64,000 nt of DNA from NCBI GenBank assembly GCA_964035545.1, contig OZ037765.1, forward strand, positions 2,640,501-2,704,500, in the 5' to 3' direction. Positions within the stretch are counted from its first letter, which is position 1; every line of letters begins with the position of its first letter. Made by a program: the position numbers and the translations under genes. Below the pieces are notes generated by a model. The model was not told the origin of the DNA. It did no database searches and worked only from the letters and a program-made list of their open reading frames with translations. Source of the DNA: Bugula neritina. Its lineage: Eukaryota > Bryozoa > Gymnolaemata > Cheilostomatida > Bugulidae. Shown here one piece after another: positions 40,670 through 55,600 of this stretch.

Positions 40670-43600
40670 ATGGGCAAACATAAGGATAGGCGTCACTCTC
40701 GTTCACTGTGAGGCTTAGAGTTAGGCGAAATATAATTTTAAACTAGAAGATTTCTCTTTCAGTTTCACTTTTAGTTTTACTTGTTCGGCTTGTTGTGCTT
40801 TTGCAATTGGAAATACTTATAACTATAAGTACTAATTATAAGTAATAGAAACAGTAATACAATTTTGATATTAAATTCAATCCAAATTGATGCTCATAAG
40901 TAATAAATATAATTATGTGATAATTTGATGGGATAAATAATTAATTAAATATAATCATTGTGATAATGATATTGATTATTATCTTGATCTTCATCTTGTT
41001 AAATGTTAATCAGTATAAGTATTACTTAAAGTTAAGCTACTTGTTAAGGCTTGTCAACAATAAAGTGTAGCACGAACAGTAACACTAACTGCAAGTGTTA
41101 CAGTCTGTACTGGTACATTACACTTTGACTTACTCATACTGTTGGTGTTAGACTTGGTCTTTCAAACTCAAAATTAGTGTCACTGTTCAGGTTTCGAAAA
41201 TTTTTTTGTAATAACTTAGTTATTAATTAAAAGTAGAGCTAGTACTAGTAGTAATACTATTAAATTTATTTAATAATTGATACTTATACAAGTTATACTT
41301 ATATATTTGTGATTATACAAGCAAATCTAAAGATATTCGTGCAAGACATAATCAATGTTAATGTAAATTCACTTTTTTAAGATTTAGCCACTTAAAAGCA
41401 TTAGTGATAATTATTTTCCACTTTTCCTATTACTATTAGTATTAGTGTTATATCTCACGATAAATATCCTAACATTGTCATTTTCATTTTGACTGCAAGA
41501 AGTACAAAACAAATTAAGGTTGATATAGACATTAAAACATAATCACTATTAAACAGTAATACAAACACTGGTATTTACATGCTTGAGTTCAACTTCATGA
41601 TCTTACACCCAGTCTCATAAACTAACTCTCAGCACTTACTCTCTAGGAATCTTTAGATTATTTGTTATATTTATGTCTATATCAGAAAAATTTATTTTGG
41701 AGTTACATTAACTTGATAAATTGTTTTCATTTTATTATATTTATCTTTTATGTTTCCACCAAGTCTTCTGTATTTTAATAATTTTAAATTATTAGTAAAT
41801 TTTTATTCCAGAATAGTAATAGTAGGCCTGAAATAATTAATATTTGTACATATTGTACGTATTTGTATTGATAACTCCATTTGTATTTTAAAGTATTATT
41901 GACTTGCAATAAAAATAATATGTTGAAACTTGACAGTGACTGTCGAGTTGTAATTGCCAGAGTTTATGTGACTGAAACTGAAGAAAATAGGAAAATCATC
42001 ACTATCAAACAAACACTCAATATTGTTACCAGGGAGCTTACCTCAAGTTATTAATATTGCTCAGTTAATTTGCTATGCTATAAATCATTCTACAGACTTG
42101 CATCATATGGCCACACACGCACAAACACGCCTAATTTTTTTTTAGATAATTTTTAATAAGTTTTCTATGTAATTTCTTGCACTACAAATCACCACTTTCG
42201 TCAAACTTACTTTTTTAATGTTACTCATTGTCAACACTGTTAAGGTTTCTCCACTGAGCATGATGTGTTTATCGTCTAGGAACAGTTGTTTTCAATTCTG
42301 TGCTATTTTTAGATCAAGGGAAAGATCTCGATCTCCTAACAAATCACGGGACGACTTCAACAAGCATCGGTATGTTTGTGAAGTTTCTATTTTAAAAATG
42401 TAAGATACCAGAAACAATATTTTACTTCTAAATACATTGTTTTTTTTTTGTAATCGTTGCTCAATATTACATCACATTATCTGATTTTACTGTTAGGTAT
42501 GTCAGATAAGCAAGTATTAAGATATCAGATTTATGAAATTCTTTCTTGGAGTTGTCTTCTCACTACACTAGAATTGATCACTTTGAATGTTATTACTCCA
42601 TAAAATCTAATTTTGCTATAGGATTTCATTCATTAAAAATAAAACTATTGAAATTGGAAGATGATTCATTACTCACTAAAGCGTGAAAATGTTTTTGTGT
42701 GTTGATTAAACAACCAAAAAAGAATATTTGACGTTGTAATAATAATTTTTAGAAATATCAAAACTTTATATAATAAAAATATGTTATACTCTTATTGCTG
42801 ACAATTATATTATAATATTATGTATTAGTTTATGATATAGTATGTTCCCTATTGTATAAAATACTGAAATTCTGTAATAAGATGTTTTTAAGCATGTAAA
42901 GGGAAGATAACTGCAGAAGATGTGCTTTTTATCTCCTGCTGGGTTCAAAAATGTAGAATTTTATTTAGCTTGAGCTTATAATATTTATTTTACATTGTTT
43001 TGTTTACTGAGTAGACAATTTCTTATATTAAACAAAATTTCAAGAAATACTGTAATTCAAAAATTATATCCTTGCTCCACATCTATATAATCTATATATG
43101 TGACCAGTCGCGACAAAACCGGGGATGTGGCGGCGTTTATAAAGTGTAGTAAATGAAGGTTTAATTTGGAAATACTTAAATTTGATATTAATTTCCAGTT
43201 TTTAGGTTTTGAACTTTTCTAATACAAAAAAATCCAAGGATTTCAAAAATCATACTTTTGTAAGCATTTGATGATTCCTTCAGCTCTAAAATTGCACTTA
43301 AAGTTGGTAACTAAGGCGTTCAATTTTTTAAATGATGAAAAAATTGGGAAGTTATCAAACAAAGAAAGAAGACAATTTTAGTCATTTTCATAGCGTGAGA
43401 TCTTGCAAATTTATTTTTTATCAAATGAATTTAGCTTGCACCTCTTTCTTCGCATTGTCAGAAGCATCGTATTTAAAATCTAAGGCTAGTTTTAGTTTTT
43501 CATCGTGTTCCATCCAAAGTTAGCTTTTAAGTTACTGAGCTGTTTTGCCCTTTGGTGATAAATGCTAAACTTAATCTTTATCTTTAGCGTTCAAGCTTGA

Positions 43601-46600
43601 AAATCACAACAATACAGGTAATTATACTCAAAACCATCATTTACGCTACTAACTTAGAATTGTTGCCAGGATTATTTGTAGTTATCAATTTATTAATATT
43701 CATACTGATACTATCACTATGACTAGGACTAGGAGTATGTCGATTCTATACTATTACTAGTAACTATTTAAATGACTCACAGTTTGAGGTACGGTTACTC
43801 ATAATGATAATCATAATGAATATCATTCATAATTTACTGATACTGGTATTTGGCAGTAAAACCAAATGTAGCTCATTAATATTAATACTAATAGTAATAG
43901 TATAAGATTAAGTAATGATTAATAATTAAATTCACTATTTGAGTCTGACTCTGAGTTTCGCCTTACTTATAGTTGCTTGACTTACTTGAAGATGCAATCA
44001 CGTTAGACCACTAGATTAGTGTAAGCACTTGATACTCATACTGATAATATTATATTTGTTGATTTATTCTATAGTTGATATTTAAATTTACATTCACATT
44101 GGAGTTACTCTTAGTAACTTTTAGTTTTAGCCTCTGTCTTAGATTTTGTCAATACAGTTACTGATTACTATTAGTATTATTATTAACATTAGGCCTACTA
44201 GTCAAACTACCATTTCCTTTTGTGATTTTTAAATTAGCTCAAAGTTTGATTTAAAATATAATGATAAAATCTTTATCACATTATGCACGCTCACAGTTGC
44301 TGTCAAAACTCAATTGATAATCCTATTTATATTGATAAAAGCATCACCTCTAACCAAATTGAAATGGTAAATGTGATTAAATGTAAATGAGTATAATGAT
44401 GAAATATTAATGCGAGTTCATGGTGATTCTATAGTTGACTGACTTAGTTCTTCAGTAAGTTACTTTTAGTCTTATTTAGTGAGTAGTAACACTAACTGAA
44501 TGCATAAATACTCTAAACTTTTTTATTTGATTATAAAGGATGAGCAAACATTTATTCATATTTTAAAGTAATTTATTGAATTCAAATTGATTTTTATAGT
44601 AAATGTCTTAAATATATTCAGTTGCACTTAGCTAGCTTTTTTACTCGATTAAATGCCTGAGTGGTTAATAGTTATCGAAAGACATTGCTTCAAAATTGCC
44701 AATTGCAGATATGCTAGATATTCAAGTGCATAATGTGTAATTTTACTGATAATACTATGTTAATATAGAATAATCCGATATTCTGTACATTTTAGAAAGT
44801 GGACTTATGAGAGCATTAGAGTGAAGACTTATACCTACACAACTCTATTACCTATCAATCTAACACTTCTAATGTAGAATTTTGGCTTGCAAAGTTATGG
44901 CTTCTGCTTATTTCATTCATAAAAAAGGTTTGCAGTCTTTTAATGATGTGCTTGAAAATTTTCAACAATTTTTTAATTTAAATTGTTCTGTTTAATTCAA
45001 TAAATTTAAATGTTGATAAAATGCAGGATGACAATTAACTGCTGCCACAATAATACCACAAGAGTGTTTAACCAACTAAATTTTTATAATATAAAGTTCT
45101 GCGTATAATTTCTAATCAAGCTACCGTTTTCTTTTGTTATTTAAAGAAGTCAACATTGTACTTGCAGCTCTGGAATAGACAATAGATGAGTAGATTGGCA
45201 GGATGGATGTCAAGTAGCAGCATCTATAATTGCTAGAAAATCAGCTGATGATAGTGATGAAGCTTTTGCCACATACATGATGTTATGTGTCCATACTCCG
45301 TAAACTCATATTATGGAGACCAAGGACGTAGAAAGATGAAAAGTGCCTTTTTTGCAAAAACCGTAGAAGCTACCTAATTTTCTTTTCTTGATTAGAGTTA
45401 ATTCAAGCATAATGGTTGTATTCAGGCTGGATTTTTTACTGCATTTAATTAGTTTTTTAAAATAATGTATTTGATTTTTTAAATGTGAATATTAATGCCT
45501 AATAAAACTCAAAAGTTCTAATAGCTGATTTTATGTTTATATTTTCAACACCTCAGCCAAATCAATTGCTAAATTTAGTTGCCGTTAGAGATTATAAAGA
45601 TATTTATGAATGAATCTCGAATGATCTCATAATAGTCAAATAATTTTCTCATAAGTGTTCTACTCATTAAGCAATAACTATGGAACAGCACAGCTCAATA
45701 GCTGCAGTTTGACATATTACACAATATATTAGAGGAGAGGAAGATATTCAACGTATAACAGGAAGCAGCTGCCATTTTGTTTTATATGACTTCCTGCTGA
45801 CTTGGATGCCTAATTTAAATATCTCAACACACAAACTTGCTGAAACATCCTCTTCTTTGCTGGAATTGTTAAACTTTTCAATCATTAAACAAAGTAAAAA
45901 GCAAATTGACAAATAAGTTAGACAAAAGGTTTGGCGACCATATTTGACCTAATTTTATGTTGAGGCAGCATGAAATTTAGTTTAACAGAAAGCCCAAACT
46001 TTCACAATTATTTTGATACCAAATTTGTCACTATTCCTATTATACAAAGACCCGTTGCTAAGGCTTGTAAATTGTAAACAAATAATTCTCAAATTATTCT
46101 AGAGTTGCCAACTTTAAATGCGATTTTCTCGAAACAGTAATTTAGAAATTCTAAAAACGTTAAAGTTTTTAAATACTAATATCTCGAGTTCTATTTATGC
46201 TAGAGACTTCAAATAAAGTGCAAAATGTTCGAAAAAGTCTGCTCTATCACTCCACAGTAATAACTAGGTTTTCAACATTTTATATACATCCCTTGTTTTG
46301 TGGTGCCAGGTCACATATAATAGTAATGATGGCCGTGAGAAGCACAGCATAAATGCTAATCACTCATGTTCCAAAGTCATTGGGCATAGTGGCAACTAAC
46401 AAGACTAAAGCCACCCTTTTTTATTTTGATAAAGAATTTAATACTGTCACGTTTATTTTTTTGCTGTGGAGTGATGGTTGTCAATCTTGGTGAGATTTGA
46501 ATTTGTTACAGCTGCCAGATCATGATGTTTTTCATAACCAAAAGCCACATATTGTGTTACAATACTTGAACTCATGGCCTTCTGATATTTTTACTGGTTT

Positions 46601-49600
46601 CTGGCTAAGCATGTTCAAGGCTGCAGAAATTGCTTGCTGTTAATTTGTTTCATTTCCTAACGTCCTAAGATGTTGATAAATGTTTACAAAATAACATATA
46701 CGGTTACCAACCAATTGGAAGTAAACTGTTTCCCTATATTATTACTTTGTAACATTGTAGTTCCTCTGAGAAGAAAAAGTCCAAACACATGACTAAACAC
46801 AGGTTAGCTGGCTTACACATTCTACTGTGTAGTTGTTACAACACTGTAGCTCATGTCTGTATTTTAGGGTTGTAACTTGGCTGGAAATATTATTTGATGA
46901 CTTCCCTGCTCATTTATATAACAGAGCGAAAAAAATAGCTGTAAAAGTCATTGGCTTATCTTGGATGTGTGTATAATAAACATGGAATGCATCTGAAATC
47001 TATTAAAAATCTATAACCTGCATGTCAAGTTGTCTTTCTAATTTATACAAACGTTGCAAGCATAGTTATGTAGTATTATGTCAATAAGCTTTATTCAGTG
47101 TAGAACCTGTTACTAGATTGAGTCATTGAGAGTGACTAACAGTACGTACATAAAGCACTAGCCTATTATCTGAAAGTTATTTTCTGTTACAGCTTGTATA
47201 TCAACAATGCTATAATACACCAGTGTGTAGAGATTTTGTATTGATAATTTGTTGAAATAATGAACTGCCTTGTAAAATAAATCGGATTTCAGTTGAAGTT
47301 TCATCTGCAGCTTAGTAGTACAGTAAAATATATACTGGTATCCAGAGTGGTCAAATCTAAGTGAACTGCATGTTTATTGGTGTGTTTGTAGATACTCAGA
47401 TTCTGACTCATCAAATGATGGTTCTAGAGAGAAGAGACACAAGTGAGTAGATTACCCTTCAATATGATTCAGTTAAACAAGTATGCCAGTATGGCTTCCC
47501 CATCAGCCAATGTGAGGGATAAATGATAAGCTTTATTGCTAAAATGGTTTTACCATTCAAGAATCATCTCAACTTGGTTTTAATATTTTGTTTAATAATC
47601 TGAAATGTCCTACACATAATTGAAGTATATGGTTGTTTTATGTTATAGCAGTGAAAATAGGGTGATTTATTGAATGATGAAATAAGTATTATGCAAACTT
47701 CAAGATGCAGTGGACGAGTGACAAACACCATAATACTATGTTTGAACATGAACAGCTTCCTATACCACTACAGCTATATAACAGATACACTTTAAGCAGA
47801 TATACTATACTATACAATACTAATTGAAGCTTCAAAGTTTGATAAGTTTTAAAAATTAAGCTTGCTGCTTATGAAATATAAATCTAAATATCGGAACAAA
47901 AATAAGTCCAAACTTAAAATGCAAGCTTTGCTCTTGAGATTGACAACAATGTTAAAAGTGAATTTAAAAGATTAAAATTGAGCACAACATCACCATAGAA
48001 ACTAATATTATATATAAATTACTCGGTGAATGAAAAAAGATTGTAGTTTAGCAGAAAATCCACATAGGTTGCATATAGTTTATATTAATAAACTCTTACA
48101 TAGTTTAAAAGTTTGGTGATTTCCGTTCTGGGAATGAAACAGGATGAGCTGCAACCCCCTTAAGGAAGTACGTGATTGAGAGCTCGGGCAAAGCCATTAG
48201 TCTACAGTTGATGTCACTTTTAGCTGAATTTCTCAGCACATATCCAAGAGTATTGCTGCCGTAGGGTCTAAAGTATATTTGATTTTGAGCCAAATGATTG
48301 AAAGATGAAGAATTGGCTATGGCGAGGGTTTCCACACATTGGTCTAGGTAGTTTCCTTGGAGTTTGTGCAATGCACTAAGTTCTGACTGGAGCTCGTCTT
48401 TAGTAAACGTTTCGTCAAGCTCATTTAAAAACTTCTGTTTGAAGTGTTTATATATTCGGATATCAGCACCATTTAATCTTGCAATAAAGTTATTGATTTT
48501 TCGAGGATGATTTGCTTTTCTTGTTGAGTGACCATTTTGAGCATTCTGCTTAAAATATACAATGTCTGCCAACTCCCAGTTAAATTTCTTGCGTAGTAAT
48601 ATGAGAGATTCATCAAAATATTCGGTTATAATTACAATATTCATAACTCTGTCAAGTTGTTGAATGAGATTGTCAACATTTGCTGTATCCATCTTTTCCA
48701 TAGATAGTCCAAGGTCAAATGCCTGTAGATTACTTACAGGGAGCCCGCTGCTGCACCTACCAGTTGCCTGGATGCTGTCTATATAGGGGCTGTACATAAT
48801 GTTCTCAATGCTTGTGTTGAAACAACGTATGCTGTGCATGTTGTAATATGCAAATGCTGATTTGAACAATGACACTGGGTCTCGCAGTATAGTAATAAAC
48901 TTAGCTTCTGGTTTCATAATGATTTTCATTTCAGCCTCATGGAACTTGGAATGGTGAACCAAGAAGTCATATTTAGTTATACCTTTCTGTTTAGTCACAA
49001 ACTCCTCAGCATCAAATGGTAACGGCCAAAAGAATGAAGCCTTGAAAGCTGGTAGTGCTATTGTGAGATTTCGAAGTATTGCATATCTAAGCAGTATGTT
49101 TTGTATTGTGCTACTGCCAGTCTTGTGAGTTTTTAGGAGTAGAACCGACCGGACAGACTCGTTTCCTTCCTTAGTATATTTGGATCTTGCCTTTGCAAGA
49201 TCTTTGAAGTTTAGTATTGCATTAACTTGTTTGAGAGAAAGATTTCTATCCTTATTTCTATACTTTTTAAAGATATCTCTCCTGCTGCCAAATTGCAAAC
49301 TGTTCAATACATGTGATGGTTTGAATGCAGCGACTGATGCTCCTGAAGTCTGTCGCAGTTCATTATACTTATACAGGAGGAATACTCCATCTGCTAGTAA
49401 CATACACAATAGTATCTTTATACACAGTTTAAGTTTATTTTTACTCATCTTTTTCTTTCCGCTCAGTTCAGTTGTATATACCTTGGTCACAAACTACCAC
49501 CCTAAAAACAAAAACACACGCTACTTTAACTTATAATTTTACTTGTGTGAAATTTAAGTCATGACATATCTCTACCTGCTAGTAATTTATTGTATGAAAA

Positions 49601-52600
49601 TTGGGGTATCAACACCAACCGATACTTCTACAAATTTACCATCATTTTGAGCAAGCTATATCACAATGATATACCTACTAAGTAATCCCATACTTGGATC
49701 CATCAGATTGCACTTAGTACATTCAATAATTAAAGACAATTAACCTAATTAAAGATTTCCAATTCATGCTGAGCTCCTACATTATTTGATAAGTTTAGCA
49801 GTTCAAGTTTACACTGTTGTACTATGCTCTGCCAGCATGTTTATCATGTAGTGGCTACTATATAGAAAACATTAGCCTAGACTCTGTCACTAGTGTATAC
49901 GGTTATAATGATGTGATATGACCTGTGGTATTCCTACTCTAATAACAAGCCAAGCCTAATTATTTAAGGTATGTGTAACTGAATTTTGGTTAGAGCTGAT
50001 GGCATTAACCTCTTACAAATCATTTCCAATTTAAATGACCTAAACCATATAATTATGCTTTTTAAAGTTAATAACCAGTAATGACAAGTTGACAAACTAG
50101 AAGCTTTAGCTTGCCAGAAGCTCAATAACTGCTGATGAACTCGGTATGAAAACTTAGCTCCAAACTCAGCCATAACATTGTGAAATTCAAAATGTACACT
50201 CAACTTACTACTTGGTCCTATAGTTATAGCGATAGTAATCAACGTATTTTATTATACAAACTATACTGATATAGTTAGTAATACAATAGTAATTTACAAA
50301 TTATACTTATATTTTATACTATCACTATTGGTACTACATTTAATTCTACTATGACTAGTTGTGTTTTTATATTACTATTAGACTATCACCATTAAACTGT
50401 TGTGTAATATTAATATCATTATTAATACTATAGTCAACAATTTTAAAAGTATCACTTTTAGTATTACTGCTTTATCAAGTGTTAATATTCATACTCATAC
50501 TGTAAGTATTAGTAGTAATCTTATAGTATTACTATCAGTTATACTTGTGTCATACTACTTAGAGTTAGTCTAATCCCTAGTGATAATAATAATAACTTTA
50601 ATGAGCATGATAATTATAATATTATTTAATAATTATTATTAAACTTGATACTTGGTTTAAAAATGATACATCATCAGTGGTAATCATTATGATAATCATA
50701 ATAGTTTGATGTAAAAGAATAGCAAAACCAACATAACAAACTGAGAATAAGTCTAACACTAAGTCTAACTTCTAGTACTACATTTAGTTCTAGTTTCTAC
50801 TAATCATACAACAGTAATCAGTAATCATGTAATAACTAAGAGTACGTCTAATGAGTAATTTCACTGAAACTGATTCTGAAAGTAAAACTGAATTTAGTTC
50901 AACTTACTAAATTTAATATTAATAATATTGATTATATTCAATACCTTTCAATTTCTTTGACTAATTGCTTAGTAATAGACTAATACTAGTAATAGTAATA
51001 TTAATAGTAATAGTGATAATAATACTAACAGTGATTCACTATTAGTATTACTAATAGTGATTCACTATTAGTATTACTAATAGTAATAGTAATACTATTA
51101 GATTTAGTATTAATACTAATACTAATAGTAATAGTAATAGCATTACTAATACTATTAGTATTACTACTACTATTAGTATTATTAATACTAATAGTTAGAC
51201 TAATAGTAATAGTAAAAACTTACATTTATAGTAGATGTAATCAGTGACAGTAACACTAACAGTAACCGTAATTCAAATTGTAAACCACTCAATCGTAGAC
51301 GATAAACGTAAATTTAATCATAAATGATCATAATGACTATCACTATGAGTGTGAGTATCAGTATGTAGATATCTATAATGATTTTTAAAAAATGAGCAAA
51401 ATAGAATAAAAAATACATGTCATTGTCTGGATAAAGGAAAAATGTATGGTCATAACTCATCAGTAAAACAGTAAATGATTACAGTTACTGACAGTAACTG
51501 AGTTAGTGTTACTTGAAGTTGATGAGTAAAAGTAATGCTACGTCCAAGACCAACGGCAATTTGAATTTCAATTGTTGAACCAAACGTTAGCATTTCAAGA
51601 TAACATCATGTAGATTAAAAGTATTCATGTGTCATCAAGTGAATTTCGAAAATGTATACCTGACGTTCTGCTAACAGACAATACGCGTTGAGATGATGCA
51701 TATTGTTATCGTGTTTATTAACTAAACCGTAAACAGGCTCACGTAGTTTTAGTGTAGCCTGTGTGAGCTGCAGCGTTCATTAAAATAATAAACCTACACG
51801 ATACGGTCCAATCACAGCGCCTAATAGGCTCGGTGTGGGAGGCGTGGCCTATACTACTATCACGTCATGGTCGTTAAAATGAATTGAATGCTCCATTTCA
51901 GGGGTTATAGTGAATATTTTTATAGCAACCGTTGCACTTTTCCTTTATGTTTGATCTAACAAACGAAATTCGGATCTATCAATTTTTGTTTCTTACGCAG
52001 ATAAACCTATTAGAAGTAGCAGCAATTAATACTATTATTTAATATTTAATCATGAACTCGCAACTACTTTCAACAAACTCCACATTAATAATTCCCTCTT
52101 TCTCAGCATTGCCTCTACTCAGTTTTCTGCTGCATGGCAGGCAACATTACCGCTGACACTAAGATGTCAAAACACCTTCCTTTAATTTTACAACAAATTC
52201 TATTGACCTACACCTGTAGGAGCTTCTGTGGTGGCTTAGTTTTAACAACCACAAACATATGGCAGCGGCCAAGAACAGAAAAGATTGATCTTGCACAAAC
52301 CCCAATCTCTAGTGAATATTTTAATAATTGCTGCTCGATTTTATTTCTTGTTTGAATTATATTATTTATTATAAGCAGAAATCAGGACTTGAGTTGCAAA
52401 TACAAGTCCCTTGTTATGCAGTCTTATTGATTATACTAGTCTTAGGACCTGTTTGCTTTTGCTGTAGTATTTATGCATTTTCTACTTTCTTATGCTAATC
52501 AATGTCCATCTCAGCTTACTCAAAATTCATCCCACATTGTCCCAATAAAATATCATGCTAAACACAATGGCCATGCAATTATATATATATAGTTTTGTGT

Positions 52601-55600
52601 GCAACCTTTCTTTGTTGAGTTTTATTATTGAAAGTTGCTTTGCTTTGTGTTTGCTTAACAAAGCTGGCCTTAGGCAGCATAATGTGTTTCCACTCTTACT
52701 ACGTACAACTGAAGGAATAAACACATTCTTAACTCAAAAACGAATTGCACATTAGACTAGCTAAAGACATACTATACATCACAGTATATCAAAGTCAGGG
52801 TGTAATGTAGTGTACTATCATATAATGGACATCCTAATGTATGTTGACCCAAGTTTTGCTATGCAAGTACTATAAGTAACTACAAATGTGTGTACTCATC
52901 AATTCCTAGTGGTTTTATTTCAATTAAGGGACTAGTAAAGTTCTTGGCACATCTAATACACGACTGAGGTGCTGACATATCTAATACACAACTGAAAAGT
53001 TGACACGTTTAATCACTAACTGGGTTAGCTGACCAACTCCATATACTGTATTCTGTAACTCACAAGTGCATGCTGAGCTTTTAGGAGTTGTCTACCTGAA
53101 CATAAGCAATAGAAGCCTGGCCTCACTGTATTGTAGTTAAACTGATAGCATGAAGTTGCCCCCCCCCCAACTATGTATGCGGCTCATGTGGCCAAGGTAG
53201 GGTCCTAGGCACAAGATAGTATGGTTGGATATGTAATCAATCATCCTCTTTCTTGCAACATTTGCTTGAATCAGTTTAGCTCGTGTTCCTTGAAATCCAG
53301 ATGTAGAATACCAAGTCCTCATATCATGTGATTAGTGATATCACCTGTTCCTTATATTATATATGTACTAGTATATCTACTCAATACTCTAGTCAGCCCT
53401 ATGTGCTACTAGTTCAGCTCTATCAGGGGAGATAACAACAGTATTTTGTGTTTATTGGGTTAGTTTTACTCAACCTGTCTTTCATAAAGTTTATTATCAT
53501 CATTTGAGATCAGTGTTAGACATATTTATTCAATCCACACAATATAATTTGATTGGTTTTATTTGAATTAAAAGGGAGACAACTCTCATATCTTTCAACA
53601 GGAAAATACTTTTAGAAACTTGATACAAATTTCCTCGATTCTCGACAAGTGTTGCTTGCTTGTTATATCAATGTAGCTATTTACTTTGTTCAATCACAAA
53701 TTGCAAACAGTCATATAATAATTATTTTAAAAACTTGGAATGGTAAACATCAGTCTGCCTACTTCCACAGAACCAGTTTTAATTTCAGAAAAGAAGTTTT
53801 TTTAAGAAATTTTTTTGTGAAAAAGCAAAATTTTCTAGCATTAATTGTATTAGATTTATTTTTTATAGCTCATCTATTAAAGCAAATGTATGCAAGTTTT
53901 AGTACATTGAACAGTAGATGGTAATCTTCAACAACAAATAATCAACAGGGAGTTGTTTTCTATTTTGTAAACTGGATAATATTCCATCTTGTTATGTTTG
54001 AAGGAAAGGGAAGAGCAGGAAGAGACAGCGACAGTCACGTTCTCCTTCGGCAGACTACGATGAGAGGCGGACTATGGACGTGGAGATAATGAAGGAAGAG
54101 CACAGGTGTGTGTGTTTACTATACTTACACTTATATACAGGTGTGTGTTTACTATACTTACACTTATATACAGGTGTGTGTTTACTATACTTACACTTAT
54201 ATTATATACAGGTGTGTGTCTAATATACTTACACTTATATTATATACAGGTGTGTGTTTACTATACTTACACTTATATTATATACAGGTGTGTGTTTACT
54301 ATACTTACACTTATATTATATACAGGTGTGTGTTTACTATACTTACACTTATATTATATACAGGTGTGTGTTTACTATACTTACACTTATATACAGGTGT
54401 GTGTCTACTATACTTACACTTATATTATATACAGGTGTGTGTTTACTATACTTACACTTATATTATATACAGGTGTGTGTCTAATATACTTACACTTATA
54501 TTATATACAGGTGTGTGTTTACTATACTTACACTTATATTATATACAGGTGTGTGTTTACTATACTTACACTTATATACAGGTGTGTGTCTACTATACTT
54601 ACACTTATATTATATACAGGTGTGTGTTTACTATACTTACACTTATATTATATACAGGTGTGTGTCTAATATACTTACACCTATACTATACACAGGTGTG
54701 AAGTATGCTCAATAGTATACTGTAGTTCTGTCAACGTTGTAGGAGGCAAAAGGAAATGATGAAAGCATACGAAACTCCTGAGGAGAAACGAGCTCGCCGA
54801 TTGGCCAAAAAGGAGTTGAAAGAACGGAAGCGTAAATCTGAGATGGGTTGGGATAAAGAAACTTTAGTGAGTTTTTTAGTTCAGCGGAATTATAATTATT
54901 GAAACTGAAGCTATCAACATTAAATTGAATTTGTTTTGGAGTATTTGAAGTAGGAATATTTCTACATGAGTTCATTTGTGACAGTGTAGATGGTAAATAT
55001 GGTGTAGGTGTACACACTACACACACTTACAAGGTGCTCTGCCGTGTAATATATTCTATCGAAACAGCATGTTTTATAGTAAAACATATACATATTTCAT
55101 GTACGCTGAGTAAAACATTGCTTTCAGCAATACACCAATGAGGACAACCCGTTTGGAGATCACAACCTTACTGCAACGTTTGTATGGAAAGCTAAACTGA
55201 AGAGAGAGGGTAAATCCTTAGAGGATGCCGAAAAACACAGCAAAGCTACAATGGGGGAAAGCAGGGTGAGTTTTTCCTGGGATATACAGTGTAAAGCAGC
55301 AGAGTTTTAGTCTTTATTTTGATATTCTGACAAAATTTAAAACTTTTTGATGAGTGTTTCAGCATGAAAAGAATTGTTCACTTTTTTTGACATCACCTAA
55401 GAATTTCAACTCGACATGACTTAACTGCTCAATTTGTATTTTAGTTTTATACGTTGAGTTGTAATAAGTATCCACCACTATGCCACCAACCTTTGTTTAT
55501 TGCGTGAGTTAGTGTATCCTTTCTTATATGTCAGAATTAGGTTTTAAATCAGACTCTAGAGGTAAAGTATTGTATAAGTATTTTGTTTTAATTAAGATTG

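Larger units (their letters stand above)
49510..54003. other. CACTIN intron 3 beyond the nested gene
   Basis: Apart from the simple-sequence block and the candidate promoter, this stretch shows no supported coding exon. Short open frames (for example 52134-52355) have no recognisable domain. Confidence 0.55.

Noticed and set aside
42218-42403. 61-codon plus-strand frame
   Set aside because: Only 42313-42369 is supported, as CACTIN exon 2 in this frame; the rest is intron.
52134-52355. Small plus-strand frame in CACTIN intron 3
   Set aside because: No domain, no splice or polyadenylation context, and length is expected by chance.
54106-54701. Three long overlapping open frames (up to 197 codons)
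   Set aside because: They are translations of the 33/38-bp minisatellite in CACTIN intron 4; all frames stay open because the unit lacks stops.
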